From Cohnella xylanilytica (lineage in GTDB: Bacteria; Bacillota; Bacilli; Paenibacillales; Paenibacillaceae), in contig NZ_JACJVR010000086.1 in NCBI RefSeq assembly GCF_014212175.1, positions 1-56,211 on the forward strand: DNA of 56,211 bases. The letters are read 5' to 3'. The position numbers and the translations under genes are program-made. Below the pieces are notes generated by a model, which was not told the DNA's origin, ran no database searches, and worked only from the letters and a program-made list of their open reading frames with translations. This document shows, in pieces, positions 1 through 8,373 of this stretch (positions are counted from its first letter, which is position 1; each line of letters begins with the position of its first letter).

Positions 1-202
1 AACGAAGCAAAGTCCCCAACGATGCAAAGCGATAACGAAGCAAAGTCCCCAACGATGCAAAGCGATAACGAAGCAGAGTCCAGAACAATGCAGAGTCAAG
101 AACAATGCAGAGTCAAGAACAATGCAGAGTCCAGAACAATGCAGAGTCAAGAACAATGCAGAGTCAAGAACAATGCAGAGTCAAGAACAATGCAGAGTCT
201 GT
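1..202. repeat. 17-bp tandem repeat array
   Basis: Twelve head-to-tail units, ten of 17 bp and two of 16 bp. The later units read AACAATGCAGAGTCAAG with few changes. The first four alternate between two diverged versions (AACGAAGCAAAGTCCCC and a 16-bp AACGATGCAAAGCGAT). Several frames stay open across it, but 17 is not a multiple of three, there is no ribosome binding site and the translations are low complexity, so I read it as non-coding. The array starts at the window edge and may extend further left. Confidence 0.9.
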
Positions 203-209
203 AACGAAG

Positions 210-264
210 AAAAGGACTTATTCAAGGCCGCACGGACTGCGCGGTCTTCGAATAAGTCCTTTTG
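210..264 (-). terminator. Rho-independent terminator of the sugar porter gene
   Basis: A long inverted repeat (about 20 bp per arm, AAAAGGACTTATTC paired with GAATAAGTCCTTTT) closes just after the stop codon of the minus-strand permease. It ends in a T run when read on the minus strand. The A/T-flanked symmetry means it could work in both directions. Confidence 0.85.
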
Positions 265-272
265 CTATGCGC

Positions 273-1661
273 TTAGGCTTTTTTCCACAGCTTCTCGATC
301 TCTTCCAGCGACTTGCCCTTCGTCTCCGGCACGAACTTCAGCGTGAAGAACACCGTGAACAGGGACAGCGCCCCGAAGATCCAATACGTCGCGGCGGGAC
401 CGGCCGACTTGAGCAGCGGCGGGAACGTCTGCGAGACGAGATAATCCGCGGCCCACAGCGCCATGGAGGCGACGGCCGTCGCCCGGCCGCGCACGCGGTT
501 CGGGAAGATCTCGGACAGAAGCACCCAGACGACCGGTCCGAGCGAGATGGCGAACGCGGCGACGTAGACCAGAATGAGGATCAGCACGAGAGATCCCGAG
601 CTGTGGCCCGTCCGGAACGCCAATCCGATCAAGGCGAGGCTGACGGTCATCACCGACGTGCCGATCAGCAGCAGCGCTTTGCGTCCGGCCTTGTCGATGA
701 GCCAGATGGACAGGATCGTGAACGCGAAGTTGATGAAGCCGACGAGAATCGTCTGCACGAGGGCCGCGTTCGTTCCCGCCCCCGTCTCCTTCAGAATCTC
801 GGGCGCATAGTACAGAATCGCGTTAATGCCGGTAATCTGCTGCAGAACGGCGATGCCGATGCCGACGAAGAGAGCGAAGCGCAGGCCCGGCTTGAACAGC
901 TCGCGGAACGGGGCGCGTTCTTCCCGGAAGGACTCTTTGATCTCGAGCACTTCCTTCTTGGCGGCCTCTTCCCCGTGAATGCGCAGCAGGATCGGCAGCG
1001 CCTCTTCCGCGCGGCCTTGCTTGATGAGCCAACGAGGGCTCTCCGGCACGAGGAGCAGCAGAAGCATGTAGACGATTCCCGGAATCGCCCCGACTCCGAA
1101 CATCCAGCGCCAGGCGGTCGAGATATCCCAGGCGTCGTCGCCGTAGCCCGCGATTCCCGAGTTGACGAAGTAAGTCAGGAAGATGCCGCTGACGATGGCG
1201 AACTGGTTCAGGGCGACCAGACGGCCGCGATACTTGGCCGGCGCGATCTCGGCGTTGTAGAGAGGGCTCAGCGTCGACGTAATGCCGATGCCGAGGCCGC
1301 CGATCATGCGGGCGATGACGTAGCCGGCGAACGTATCCGGGATCGCCGAGCCGATGGAGCCGACGACGAACAGGAGGGCTGCCGCGATCAGCACTTTCTT
1401 GCGGCCGAGTCCGTCGCTGAGCGTTCCGGACAGGGCGGCGCCGACGATACAGCCGATGATCAGACTGGAGACGGCCCAGCCGACTTGGAGATCGCTCAGG
1501 GCGAATCGGTCCTGCATGAAGCCGACGGCGCCGGAGACGACCGCCGTATCGAATCCGAACAGGAGGCCGCCGAGAGCGGCGGCGATCGACACGAGCGTCA
1601 CGTATTTCATATTCGGACGCTGCGCCTGTTCGGCGGTAAGTCGTTTCGCATAGGTTGCCAC
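273..1661 (-). CDS. MFS sugar porter (sugar:H+ symporter)
   Basis: Predicted 462-residue inner membrane permease of the sugar porter branch of the major facilitator superfamily (XylE/AraE/IolT/GalP type), likely importing a hexose, pentose or polyol with protons. Family signatures are visible in order: a GRKK loop motif after TM2, PESPRWL in the central loop, QQITGINAILYYAPEI at TM7, and PETKG(K)SLEEIE at the C-terminus. Twelve hydrophobic segments are evident. I chose the GTG at 1661 because GGAAAGGAG lies about 10 nt upstream; the open frame runs further upstream, but that part is basic, non-hydrophobic and unlike the family. It lies downstream of the sugar-sensing operon on the same strand, separated by a terminator, so it is probably a separately promoted target of that system. 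The substrate cannot be read from sequence. Confidence 0.9.
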   Translation of the reverse strand: MATYAKRLTAEQAQRPNMKYVTLVSIAAALGGLLFGFDTAVVSGAVGFMQDRFALSDLQVGWAVSSLIIGCIVGAALSGTLSDGLGRKKVLIAAALLFVVGSIGSAIPDTFAGYVIARMIGGLGIGITSTLSPLYNAEIAPAKYRGRLVALNQFAIVSGIFLTYFVNSGIAGYGDDAWDISTAWRWMFGVGAIPGIVYMLLLLLVPESPRWLIKQGRAEEALPILLRIHGEEAAKKEVLEIKESFREERAPFRELFKPGLRFALFVGIGIAVLQQITGINAILYYAPEILKETGAGTNAALVQTILVGFINFAFTILSIWLIDKAGRKALLLIGTSVMTVSLALIGLAFRTGHSSGSLVLILILVYVAAFAISLGPVVWVLLSEIFPNRVRGRATAVASMALWAADYLVSQTFPPLLKSAGPAATYWIFGALSLFTVFFTLKFVPETKGKSLEEIEKLWKKA

Positions 1662-1919
1662 GATGAATGATTCTCCTTTCCGAATCGGTCGTTTCGATTC
1701 TTCCGTCCGGGAGGTTCGGCCTCGGCCCGATCGAGGACGATCCGCCGCGTTAGCCGCCGTATTCCTTCCGGACAAGCGAATCCCAGTATAGCACCGGATC
1801 CGGGAGATGGCGGGGGCTGCGAGCAGCACTAATTTGCGTTATTCTCGTACATTTATTCCATGGAGGCGATCGGGAGCGGGAAGAGGGGCGGCACCCGCAC
1901 GATCTTGCGCGCCGAACGC
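1662..1919. other. Leader region of the sugar porter gene
   Basis: No gene is supported here. On the minus strand a TATACT hexamer (1785-1790) could be a -10 element for the permease, leaving a leader of roughly 115 nt, but no convincing -35 accompanies it. The minus strand carries several short open frames that are shadows or upstream extensions only. Confidence 0.4.
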
Positions 1920-1949
1920 AAAAAAATCCATGCCATGGGGCATGGATCG
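1918..1949 (-). terminator. Terminator of the sugar-sensing operon
   Basis: Read on the minus strand, ATCCATGCC and GGCATGGAT form a perfect 9-bp stem around a short loop, followed by a run of T residues. It lies past the stop codon of the response regulator and separates that operon from the downstream permease. Confidence 0.75.
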
Positions 1950-1972
1950 GTTAGCCGAAATGGGAGAGGCGG

Positions 1973-2067
1973 AACACCGGAACGTCGGAATGCAGGAACA
2001 CTGGAACGTCGGAACACCAGAACGCCGGAACGTCGGAACGTCGGAACGTCGGAACGCCGGAAGCCGG
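1973..2067. repeat. 8-bp tandem repeat array
   Basis: Twelve octamers with the core AACGTCGG/AACGCCGG stand head to tail, with a few diverged units near the left end. The array lies directly after the stop codon of the minus-strand response regulator. The unit is not a multiple of three and no gene is supported in it, so it is probably an intergenic microsatellite. Confidence 0.85.
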
Positions 2068-2080
2068 ACAAGCCGTGCGC

Positions 2081-3415
2081 TTAGGACGGGGAGCCGGAGG
2101 AGCGGTATTCCGACGGAGCGACGCCGGTCACTTTTTTGAACACGCGGCTGAAATAATTGGGGTCCTTGTACCCGACCTCGTAACAGATCTCCTTCAGGCT
2201 GAGCCGGCCTTCCTCGATCAGCTCCTTCGCCCGGTCGATGCGAAGTCCGGTCAGGAAGTCGATGAACGTCTCGCCGACGTGCTGCTTGAACACTTTGCTG
2301 AAGTAGAACGGGTTCAGATGCACGTGCTCGGCGACGTCCTCGAGCGACAGCTCCTCGGCGAACCGGCGCCGGATATACGCCTTGGCCCGGTCGATGACCG
2401 AGAAGGTCTGCTCCTCGCGGATCTCGCGAATGCGCAGCAGGGCGGACATGACGTAGCTTCTCCGGTCGTCCCGTTCGAGATCGTAGCCCGGATAGCCGTC
2501 CGGCTTGGCTTGCTTCAGATCCTCGAACAGGCAGACGCCGCCGTCCCGGACGTCGAAGGTGGAGGCGAAGACGGCTTCGAAGTAGGAGCTGCGCAGCCCG
2601 TCCGCGCCGCTCCGCAGGGTGCCGATGCCGACCGACAGCCGGGTCCCCGTCTGGTCGAGCACGGCGTCGCGAAGCTTCTCTCCGAACCGGACGGCTTCTT
2701 CCTTCCATTCGTCGTCCGACGTCTGCGGCGGCCTTCGCCGGAACACGGCCAGGTGGCGCTCCAGAATCGAGCTGACGATGCAGGGACCGTGGGACTTGGC
2801 GATTCGGCGGACGGTCTCGTACAAGGCGGTTCGGTCGACGGCGGAATCGGGCCCGGGGACGGCGGCGACGAGGCAGCGGCAGTCGATGAGGGGGAACCCG
2901 AGCCATTCCGACAGCTCGGCCGGACTCGCCCCGCGAACGTGGTCGATCATCAGCATCAGGGCGAGCTCGTTCTCCACCAGCGGCTGAAGCGAAGACACCT
3001 TGCTGCGGAGCTCGAGCTCCTCCGAGCGCTTGTCCTTCTCCCGGTCGAGCTCGTCGACGAGCCTGCGGAGCAGGCCGGCCATCTGTTCCCGTCCCGCCGG
3101 CTTGACGACGTACTCCTTGACCCCGAGCGGCATCGCTTCCTGCGCGTAGGAAAAATAATCGTAAGCCGTCACCAGCACGAGCTTCGCGTCGGGAAGCAGG
3201 CGCCGGATCTCCCTCAGCGCCTCGATTCCTTGAATGCCGGGCATCTGCACGTCCATCAGCACGATGTGGGGACGCCTCTCCTCCGCCAGCTCGATCGCCC
3301 GTCTCCCGTTCTCGGCATGGATGACCTCGAAGACGTCGGGGAGCATGCGGCGGGCGATCCATTCGAGGCCTTGTCGTTCCAGTTCTTCGTCATCCGCGAT
3401 CAACAGGCGGTACAT
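2081..3415 (-). CDS. YesN/AraC-type two-component response regulator
   Basis: 444 residues: an N-terminal receiver domain (about 1-120) with the acidic pair near residues 8-9, the phospho-acceptor Asp at about 55 in VLMDVQMPG, and a conserved Lys in VVKPAG; a central linker of some 190 residues; and a C-terminal AraC-type double helix-turn-helix (about 345-440) with the family end motif GYKDPNYFSRVFKK. This is the usual partner of LytS/YesM-type sensor kinases and would act in the cytoplasm as a DNA-binding activator of carbohydrate genes. It is the last gene of a three-gene operon: its start overlaps the kinase by 26 bp. Likely targets include the downstream sugar porter. Confidence is high for family, low for the inducing sugar. 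Confidence 0.93.
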   Translation of the reverse strand: MYRLLIADDEELERQGLEWIARRMLPDVFEVIHAENGRRAIELAEERRPHIVLMDVQMPGIQGIEALREIRRLLPDAKLVLVTAYDYFSYAQEAMPLGVKEYVVKPAGREQMAGLLRRLVDELDREKDKRSEELELRSKVSSLQPLVENELALMLMIDHVRGASPAELSEWLGFPLIDCRCLVAAVPGPDSAVDRTALYETVRRIAKSHGPCIVSSILERHLAVFRRRPPQTSDDEWKEEAVRFGEKLRDAVLDQTGTRLSVGIGTLRSGADGLRSSYFEAVFASTFDVRDGGVCLFEDLKQAKPDGYPGYDLERDDRRSYVMSALLRIREIREEQTFSVIDRAKAYIRRRFAEELSLEDVAEHVHLNPFYFSKVFKQHVGETFIDFLTGLRIDRAKELIEEGRLSLKEICYEVGYKDPNYFSRVFKKVTGVAPSEYRSSGSPS

Positions 3416-4856
3416 CGGTTCGGTTCTCCTCCTTCCGGAGCGGAATGCGCACGGTGACCGTCGTCCCCCGTCCGGGCTCGCTGCGAATGTCGACGGCGTC
3501 GGCGCGCCCGCTGAACAGCTGAATTCGGCGAAATACGTTCCGGGTCCCGAGTCCGGCCGACCGAGGCCCTTCCGCTTCGGCGCCGTCCGTCTCGTAGTCC
3601 ATGCGAAGCAAGGCTTGGCGGGTCTGCTCGTCCATGCCGGCGCCGTCGTCCCGGATCTCGACGACGGCGTCGGCGCCGTCCCGCCGTACGGTCAACCGGA
3701 TCTCTCCGCTTCGCTCCAGCCGCTCCATCCCGTGGACGAACGCGTTCTCCACGAGCGGCTGGATCGTCAGCGAGGGGATCGGCGCGGACAGGGCTTCCTC
3801 GTCCGCGTCCGTCTCGAACCGGATGCGGCTCCCGAAGCGGGCGCGCTGGATGGCCGCGTAGGCGGCGACATGGCCGAGCTCCTCGCGCAGGGTGACCGGC
3901 TCGTCCGGGTTCCGCAGAACGTACCGGATCATCTTCGACAGGGAGACGATCAGGTCGGACGTCTTCTCCGCCCCCTCCAGAAGAGCCAGCTTCGCGAGCA
4001 CGTTCAGCGAATTGAACAGGAAGTGCGGATGGATCTGGCTCTGCAGCGCCCGCAGCTCCAGCTCCTTCACGAGCCGGCTCTGCTCCAGCCGCTCCCGGTC
4101 GCGCTCGGCCGACGCCTTCAGATCGGCCAGCATCTGCAGGAACGCGCCGGAGAGGATGCCGAGCTCGTCCCGGGAATTCGCCGGAAGCGCGGGCAGCGCC
4201 TCCTGAGGGCGGCCTTCCGACACCCGCTTCGCGGCCGCCACGAGGCGGTCGACGGGGCCGGTGACGCTGCGCGAGATCCAGACGGCCAGGGCTCCGCCGA
4301 GCAGCGTCTGCACGGCGATGACGGCGGCGCCAAGCCGGTTCATCCTCTCGTTCTCCTCCTGGATGCGGCGGAAGATCGGCTGGTCGAATTCGAGCTCGAG
4401 ATCGACCAGCCGCCCGCCTTCTTCCCGGATGAAGCCGAGCGTCCGCTCCGCCGTCTCGTACCTCGTCAGCGCTTCTCCCGGCGAAGAAGCGGCGGACATC
4501 GCGGCGTTCTCTTGTTCCTGCAGCTTGTCCAGCAGGCGGACGAATCCGGCGGTCGCCGAAGAGAGGGAGGAGGGCCGGCCGGTCCGTTCCAGGCTCTCCC
4601 GCAGACGAAGCCGCTCTTCGCGTCTCCGTTCGATCTCGCCCCGCGTCTCGGGACCGGGATCGAGCAGGTAGCCGTAGACGGCCTGAAGCGACCGCTCGGC
4701 GCTCTGGACCGTCAGCTTGTACGTAAGCAGCCGGTCCATCATCCGGTCGTAGCCGCCCTGCACGACCGTCGTGCTCTGGAACAGGAAGAAGGCGACCGAG
4801 TCCGCCAGCAGGACGAGCAGCGGAATGACGAGAAGCAGCTTCGCCCGAATCGTCAT
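3390..4856 (-). CDS. YesM/LytS-type sensor histidine kinase
   Basis: 488-residue membrane kinase. An N-terminal TM segment (about 6-26) is followed by an extracytoplasmic helical region, a second TM segment near 165-185, a HAMP segment (VTGPVDRL onward, about 185-240), the His_kinase domain with HPHFLFN at about residue 276, and a HATPase_c domain with the N-box QPLVENAFVHG and the G-box DDGAGM. The periplasmic part is short and lacks a recognisable ligand-binding fold, which fits reception of the signal through the adjacent binding protein. The start overlaps the upstream gene in an ATGA arrangement, so the two are translationally coupled. Confidence 0.93.
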   Translation of the reverse strand: MTIRAKLLLVIPLLVLLADSVAFFLFQSTTVVQGGYDRMMDRLLTYKLTVQSAERSLQAVYGYLLDPGPETRGEIERRREERLRLRESLERTGRPSSLSSATAGFVRLLDKLQEQENAAMSAASSPGEALTRYETAERTLGFIREEGGRLVDLELEFDQPIFRRIQEENERMNRLGAAVIAVQTLLGGALAVWISRSVTGPVDRLVAAAKRVSEGRPQEALPALPANSRDELGILSGAFLQMLADLKASAERDRERLEQSRLVKELELRALQSQIHPHFLFNSLNVLAKLALLEGAEKTSDLIVSLSKMIRYVLRNPDEPVTLREELGHVAAYAAIQRARFGSRIRFETDADEEALSAPIPSLTIQPLVENAFVHGMERLERSGEIRLTVRRDGADAVVEIRDDGAGMDEQTRQALLRMDYETDGAEAEGPRSAGLGTRNVFRRIQLFSGRADAVDIRSEPGRGTTVTVRIPLRKEENRTDVPPVDRG

Positions 4857-5971
4857 CGGCCTGTCCCCCCGGCTTCCGCATCCTCGTGCCCGTCAGTATT
4901 CGAATTCTCGCCAGCATCCGAGTTCCCGCCAGTATCCGAATTCCCGCCAGCATCCGAATTCCCGCCGACATCCGAGCTAACGCCGCCTTCAGCGTTCCCG
5001 GCCTCGAGGGAGGCCTTGTCCAGCACGGCGGTATCGGTCAGCCGCAGCTCGGGCGGCTTCTCGCCGGCAAGATAGGACCGAACGACGTCGACCGCTTCCC
5101 AGCCCATCGAGTAAGGCTTCTGGACGATCGTCGCCTCGATCCGGGATTGCCGGATCGCCTGGCGCGTATTCTCCAGGTCGTCGAACGCGAACACGCTCAC
5201 GGTCGAAGAGGCTTGCTCCCGCTGCACGGCTTCGGCGATGCCGAGGCCGTCCAGGGAGCTGAAGCCGACGATGGCGCGCAGGCCGGGGTTCTCGCGCAGC
5301 ATCGCTTCCGCCTGCTGGGCCGCCTGCAGGCGCGAGATGTTGGAGATTCTCACGTCCGCGACCGACAGCTTCGGATAGCGTTCCAGCACGCCGCGGAACC
5401 CTTCCAGACGGAGACGCTGGTTGATCGCCTCGCTGCCGAGCAGAACGCCGATGCCGCCGGATTCGCCGACCGTCCGGACGACGAGCCGCCCCATCTCTTC
5501 GCCTGCCCGCTTATTGTCGGTTCCGACGTAGGCGATCCGCCGGCTGTCCGGCTCGTCCGCGTCGATCGTGACGACGGGGATCCCCTCGTCCGCGGCCTTG
5601 TCGATCAGCGCGGCGTAAGCCGGGTCGTCCACGCCCTGCACGAGCAGGGCGTCGAAGCCTTCCGCGATCGACTTGGCCAGGAGGCGGGTCTGTTCGCCCG
5701 CGTCGATCCGGAGCGGACCCGAATATTCGATCTCCATTCCGTATCGGGCGGCCGAAGCGCGCGCGCCTTCTTCCACGGAGCGCCAGAACGGGTTGTCCAG
5801 CTCCTGGGAGATGAGCGCGATCCGAAGAGGCGACGGCCCGGCGGCCTTCGGGGCTTCGAGCCGACCCGCCAGCTCGCGCGTGCGCAGCACCGAGGACGCG
5901 AAGCCGGCGAGCAGGGCGAGGAACGCGACGGCGAGCAGAAGGAGGCTAACGTTCCAGATGCGATTCGACAT
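4853..5971 (-). CDS. Membrane-anchored periplasmic-type sugar-binding sensor
   Basis: 372 residues. A hydrophobic N-terminal segment (about 8-28) has no lipobox Cys, so it is probably an uncleaved membrane anchor. The body is a RbsB-type substrate-binding domain (LRIALISQELDNPFWRSVEEGAR, about 49-325). The last 40 or so residues are a Gly/Asn/Ser/Asp repeat (GGNSDAGGNSDTG) encoded by 18-bp repeats at about 4903-4976. With the kinase and AraC-type regulator downstream this matches the XylFII-LytS-AraC type of three-component sugar-sensing system, in which the binding protein presents sugar to the kinase rather than feeding an ABC transporter; no ABC genes lie nearby. GAAGGAG stands 6 nt before the ATG. 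Confidence 0.85.
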   Translation of the reverse strand: MSNRIWNVSLLLLAVAFLALLAGFASSVLRTRELAGRLEAPKAAGPSPLRIALISQELDNPFWRSVEEGARASAARYGMEIEYSGPLRIDAGEQTRLLAKSIAEGFDALLVQGVDDPAYAALIDKAADEGIPVVTIDADEPDSRRIAYVGTDNKRAGEEMGRLVVRTVGESGGIGVLLGSEAINQRLRLEGFRGVLERYPKLSVADVRISNISRLQAAQQAEAMLRENPGLRAIVGFSSLDGLGIAEAVQREQASSTVSVFAFDDLENTRQAIRQSRIEATIVQKPYSMGWEAVDVVRSYLAGEKPPELRLTDTAVLDKASLEAGNAEGGVSSDVGGNSDAGGNSDTGGNSDAGENSNTDGHEDAEAGGTGR

Positions 5972-6116
5972 TCGGTTCTCCTTCGCTAAGGTGGATGGGT
6001 CTATCAGACATTATTCGAATTATTCGCGATCCCATACGAGGGGACGAGGGGCGCCGTTCAGCCGTTCGGCCGGTTCGGTCCGGGCCGGCGGGTCAGACCG
6101 GTCCGACCGAAGGCGA

Positions 6117-6157
6117 ATAAAAAGCCCGCAGCAAAGCCGAAGCTTCGATGCGGGCCG
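6117..6157 (-). terminator. Terminator of the aminotransferase gene
   Basis: GCCCGCA pairs with TGCGGGC around an inner AAGC/GCTT stem, followed on the minus strand by TTTTTATT. It lies just past the aminotransferase stop codon and insulates the sugar-sensing operon from upstream transcription. Confidence 0.85.
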
Positions 6158-6174
6158 TTATGAGAAGGATCCAC

Positions 6175-7497
6175 TTATTTTCCCGCTTGCACGGCTCCCG
6201 AAGCCTTCACGTCCAGCACCGCTTGATGGATCCGGTCGAACAGGTCCTCAAGCAGCGGCTCCTCGATGCAGGAGAACGCGACGCGCAGGTCGGTCGGGCC
6301 GAGGGCGATCGCCCCGACTCCGTACTTCTCGTCCAGCAGGCGCTGGCGAACCGCCTCGGCGTCCACGGTCTTCAGCTTGAGACACATGAAGTAGCCGGAG
6401 TTGAACGGGTAGTACTCCCAATCGTCGCCGTACTTGCCGCTGTCGAGCAGCTGCTTCACCTTGTTGGCGCGTGCCTTCATGACGGCGAACTTCTCCGCCT
6501 TCTGGGTCTCGAAGTCCGGAGACTTCAGGGCGTCCAGCACGAACGTCTGCGACGGGTGCGGGCCGCTGGAGATCGTCGCGCGGATGATGCCGAGCGTCTT
6601 CTGCTCGAGGGCGGCGAGCGTCGCTTCCGTCCCCCCGCCGTAGGTGATGAAGCCGACGCGGAAGCCCCAGACGTACTCTTCCTTCGTCGCGCCGTCGATC
6701 TTGATCGGCAGAATTCTCTCGTGCAGGCCGCACAATTGTCCGAACAGGGATTCATGAAGCGAGTCTTCGAAAAACAGTCCGAAATAAGCGTCGTCCGTCA
6801 CGACGACGACGTTGATTCCCGCATCGGCCGCATCCTTGATGGCGGCGACGATGGAGCGGCCTTCCTCGGCTCCCGGGGTGTACCCGGTCGGGTTGTTCGG
6901 GAAGTTGAGGACGACGATCGCCTTGCCCTTCTCCTTCTGCGCGAGCAGCGCGTCCCGCAGGGCGGCGGCGTTGAACTTGCCCTCCGAATCGTAGAGAGGG
7001 TACTCGACCATGACGGCTCCGCGGCGGATGCCGAACGTCAGCTCGTAGTTCTCCCAATTCTTCTCGGGCAGCACGACCGCGTCTCCGGCGTCGGCGAACA
7101 GGTCGGCTACGATGGACAGCCCGTGCGTGAGCGCGTTCGTCACGATCGGCAGGCTGATCGGATGCCCCTGGATCGACGGATTCTCCTTCAGCATCTTGTC
7201 GCGCCATACGGTGCGAAGCTCCGGCTTGCCCGCTGGAGGGGCATATTCGTACAGGTCCTTCGGATCGTAGGCGCTCAATTTATCCTGAATGACCTTCAGG
7301 TGCATCGGTTTGCCGTTCTCCGTGGCGATGCCGATGGTCGCGTTGTACGTCTTCGCCTTCTGCTTCGCTTCGGCGGACTGGCTCAGAATGCCGACCTTGG
7401 GGAAGTAAATCGCTCTGCCCAGGCCGGAGAGCATCTCCAGGACGCGCGGGCTCTCCCGCGAGATCGTGTCGTTCAACTGCTGCGCGAGGGGGTTCAT
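6175..7497 (-). CDS. PLP-dependent class I/II aminotransferase (aspartate/aromatic type)
   Basis: 440-residue fold-type I aminotransferase. Motifs in order: a P-T-N-A-L-type segment around TNALTHGLSIVADLF for cofactor binding, LNFPNNPTGYTP, DDAYFG, and the probable Schiff-base Lys at about residue 272 in KIDGATKEEYVWGFR, with a downstream Arg motif (TDLRVAFSC) that would bind the substrate carboxylate. The ATG at 7497 is preferred over an in-frame ATG 27 nt upstream because a GGAAG/AGAAGG ribosome binding site precedes it. It is monocistronic, with its own promoter and terminator. The family often acts on aspartate, tyrosine or related amino acids; the true substrate cannot be told from sequence. 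Confidence 0.85.
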   Translation of the reverse strand: MNPLAQQLNDTISRESPRVLEMLSGLGRAIYFPKVGILSQSAEAKQKAKTYNATIGIATENGKPMHLKVIQDKLSAYDPKDLYEYAPPAGKPELRTVWRDKMLKENPSIQGHPISLPIVTNALTHGLSIVADLFADAGDAVVLPEKNWENYELTFGIRRGAVMVEYPLYDSEGKFNAAALRDALLAQKEKGKAIVVLNFPNNPTGYTPGAEEGRSIVAAIKDAADAGINVVVVTDDAYFGLFFEDSLHESLFGQLCGLHERILPIKIDGATKEEYVWGFRVGFITYGGGTEATLAALEQKTLGIIRATISSGPHPSQTFVLDALKSPDFETQKAEKFAVMKARANKVKQLLDSGKYGDDWEYYPFNSGYFMCLKLKTVDAEAVRQRLLDEKYGVGAIALGPTDLRVAFSCIEEPLLEDLFDRIHQAVLDVKASGAVQAGK

Positions 7498-7564
7498 TGC
7501 CTTCTCTTCCTTCCACGTGATCATGTTACGGCGAGTTCAACGGCTTCGCCGATCGTTCGCAGTT

Positions 7565-7593
7565 ATTATACACTATTGGAATAGGTGCGTCAC
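7565..7593 (-). promoter_or_regulatory. Sigma-A-type promoter of the aminotransferase
   Basis: On the minus strand a perfect TATAAT stands 17 bp downstream of GTGACG (four of six matches to TTGACA). The predicted transcript start is about 60 nt before the chosen start codon. Confidence 0.6.
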
Positions 7594-7608
7594 CGTAACC
7601 GAAGTCAC

Positions 7609-7656
7609 AGGAAGGGAAAAAAAGTCAAGCCGAAGGTCCGGAAGACGGCTTCGGAC
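7609..7656 (-). terminator. Possible terminator overlapping the end of the PNPOx-like gene
   Basis: CCGAAG and CTTCGG arms lie inside the last codons of the minus-strand flavoprotein gene and are followed after its stop by a run of seven T. The stem is short and alternative pairings exist, so this is tentative. Confidence 0.45.
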
Positions 7657-8260
7657 CCGGAGCTCTCGCGCGGATCTCCTCGATCGTCCGCGCGTCGCCG
7701 GGACGGTCCCGCCCGGCCAGCGATTCGATGAGCTTCTCCCGCTTCGGCTCGGACAGGTTCTGCCCGAACTTGAACTTGCCCGCCATCTCGGCGATATCGA
7801 GCCGCATCACGGCGACTCCCCGCAGCGACGGCCCGTACTTGGGATCCTCGGGGTCGATGGGGGCGTGGCCGCCCTCCGGCTGCATGCTCGCCAGCAGCGC
7901 GGCGAGCGCTCTCGCCTTCTCGGCCGGATCCTCGACCTGCTCCACCGTTCCCCGCATCCGGACCGAGCGGAAGTATTGGGTGGCCGGGCACGCCAAGTAT
8001 GGATCCGAGAAATAGGAAGGAATGAACGCATGGGCTTCGTAGACGACGAATTCCGCCCTGGAGTCGAGGGAGAGCCCTCTCATTTTCTCCCCCTTCTTGC
8101 TGCCGTGGAAATACGCCTTGCCGTCCGCGTACACGTAGTTGAGAGGAACGGCCTTGGGCCAGCCGTCTTCCCCCGCGAACGTCAGCACGCCGTCGCTGCG
8201 CTCTCGCAGAAATTCCTCGCATTCCGACCGGTCCGTCACTTCGAATTCTTGTCTTCTCAT
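7625..8260 (-). CDS. Pyridoxamine 5'-phosphate oxidase-fold flavoprotein
   Basis: 211 residues of the PNPOx-like split-barrel family (Pyridox_ox_2/NimA-like). The N-terminal part has the typical fvLtFAgEDGWPkAVPLNYVYADGKaYFHGSKKGEKM arrangement, in which the His-Gly-Ser-Lys-Lys-Gly stretch contributes to FMN binding; a helical C-terminal extension of some 80 residues follows. Such proteins bind FMN, haem or F420 and many have no established reaction. The gene is divergent from a MocR-type regulator with only about 113 bp between start codons, which suggests regulation by it and a link to vitamin B6 metabolism. A true PdxH function is not supported: the protein lacks the usual C-terminal PNPOx dimerisation motif. 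Confidence 0.8.
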   Translation of the reverse strand: MRRQEFEVTDRSECEEFLRERSDGVLTFAGEDGWPKAVPLNYVYADGKAYFHGSKKGEKMRGLSLDSRAEFVVYEAHAFIPSYFSDPYLACPATQYFRSVRMRGTVEQVEDPAEKARALAALLASMQPEGGHAPIDPEDPKYGPSLRGVAVMRLDIAEMAGKFKFGQNLSEPKREKLIESLAGRDRPGDARTIEEIRARAPGPKPSSGPSA

Positions 8261-8311
8261 GTCTCTTCGTCTCCTATCCGCATCAAGTATGGGAACAGTC
8301 TAGTGCTTGGA

Positions 8312-8339
8312 TTGACAAACGAAAAGATCCAATTATGAT
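8312..8339 (+). promoter_or_regulatory. Sigma-A promoter of the MocR-type regulator gene
   Basis: TTGACA (8312-8317), 16 bp, TATGAT (8334-8339). Both hexamers are at or near consensus. The -10 covers an in-frame ATG at 8335, which therefore cannot be the translation start; this fixes the regulator start at 8374. Confidence 0.85.
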
Positions 8340-8373
8340 TAAAATGAATAGACCAATCGAACGGAGGATCGCG

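Noticed and set aside
1..204. Small proteins with MQSQEQC-type repeats in the 17-bp array
   Set aside because: The unit is not a multiple of three, frames change between copies, and there is no ribosome binding site.
105..1670. 521-codon plus-strand open frame opposite the sugar porter
   Set aside because: Charged low-complexity antisense shadow typical of high-GC DNA; the minus strand has a clear membrane protein.
1839..3362. 507-codon minus-strand frame overlapping the response regulator
   Set aside because: Arg/Gly/Pro-rich out-of-frame shadow running into the 8-bp repeats.
8335..8373. Upstream ATG of the MocR regulator
   Set aside because: It falls in the -10 region of the predicted promoter and has no ribosome binding site; the ATG at 8374 has GGAGG.
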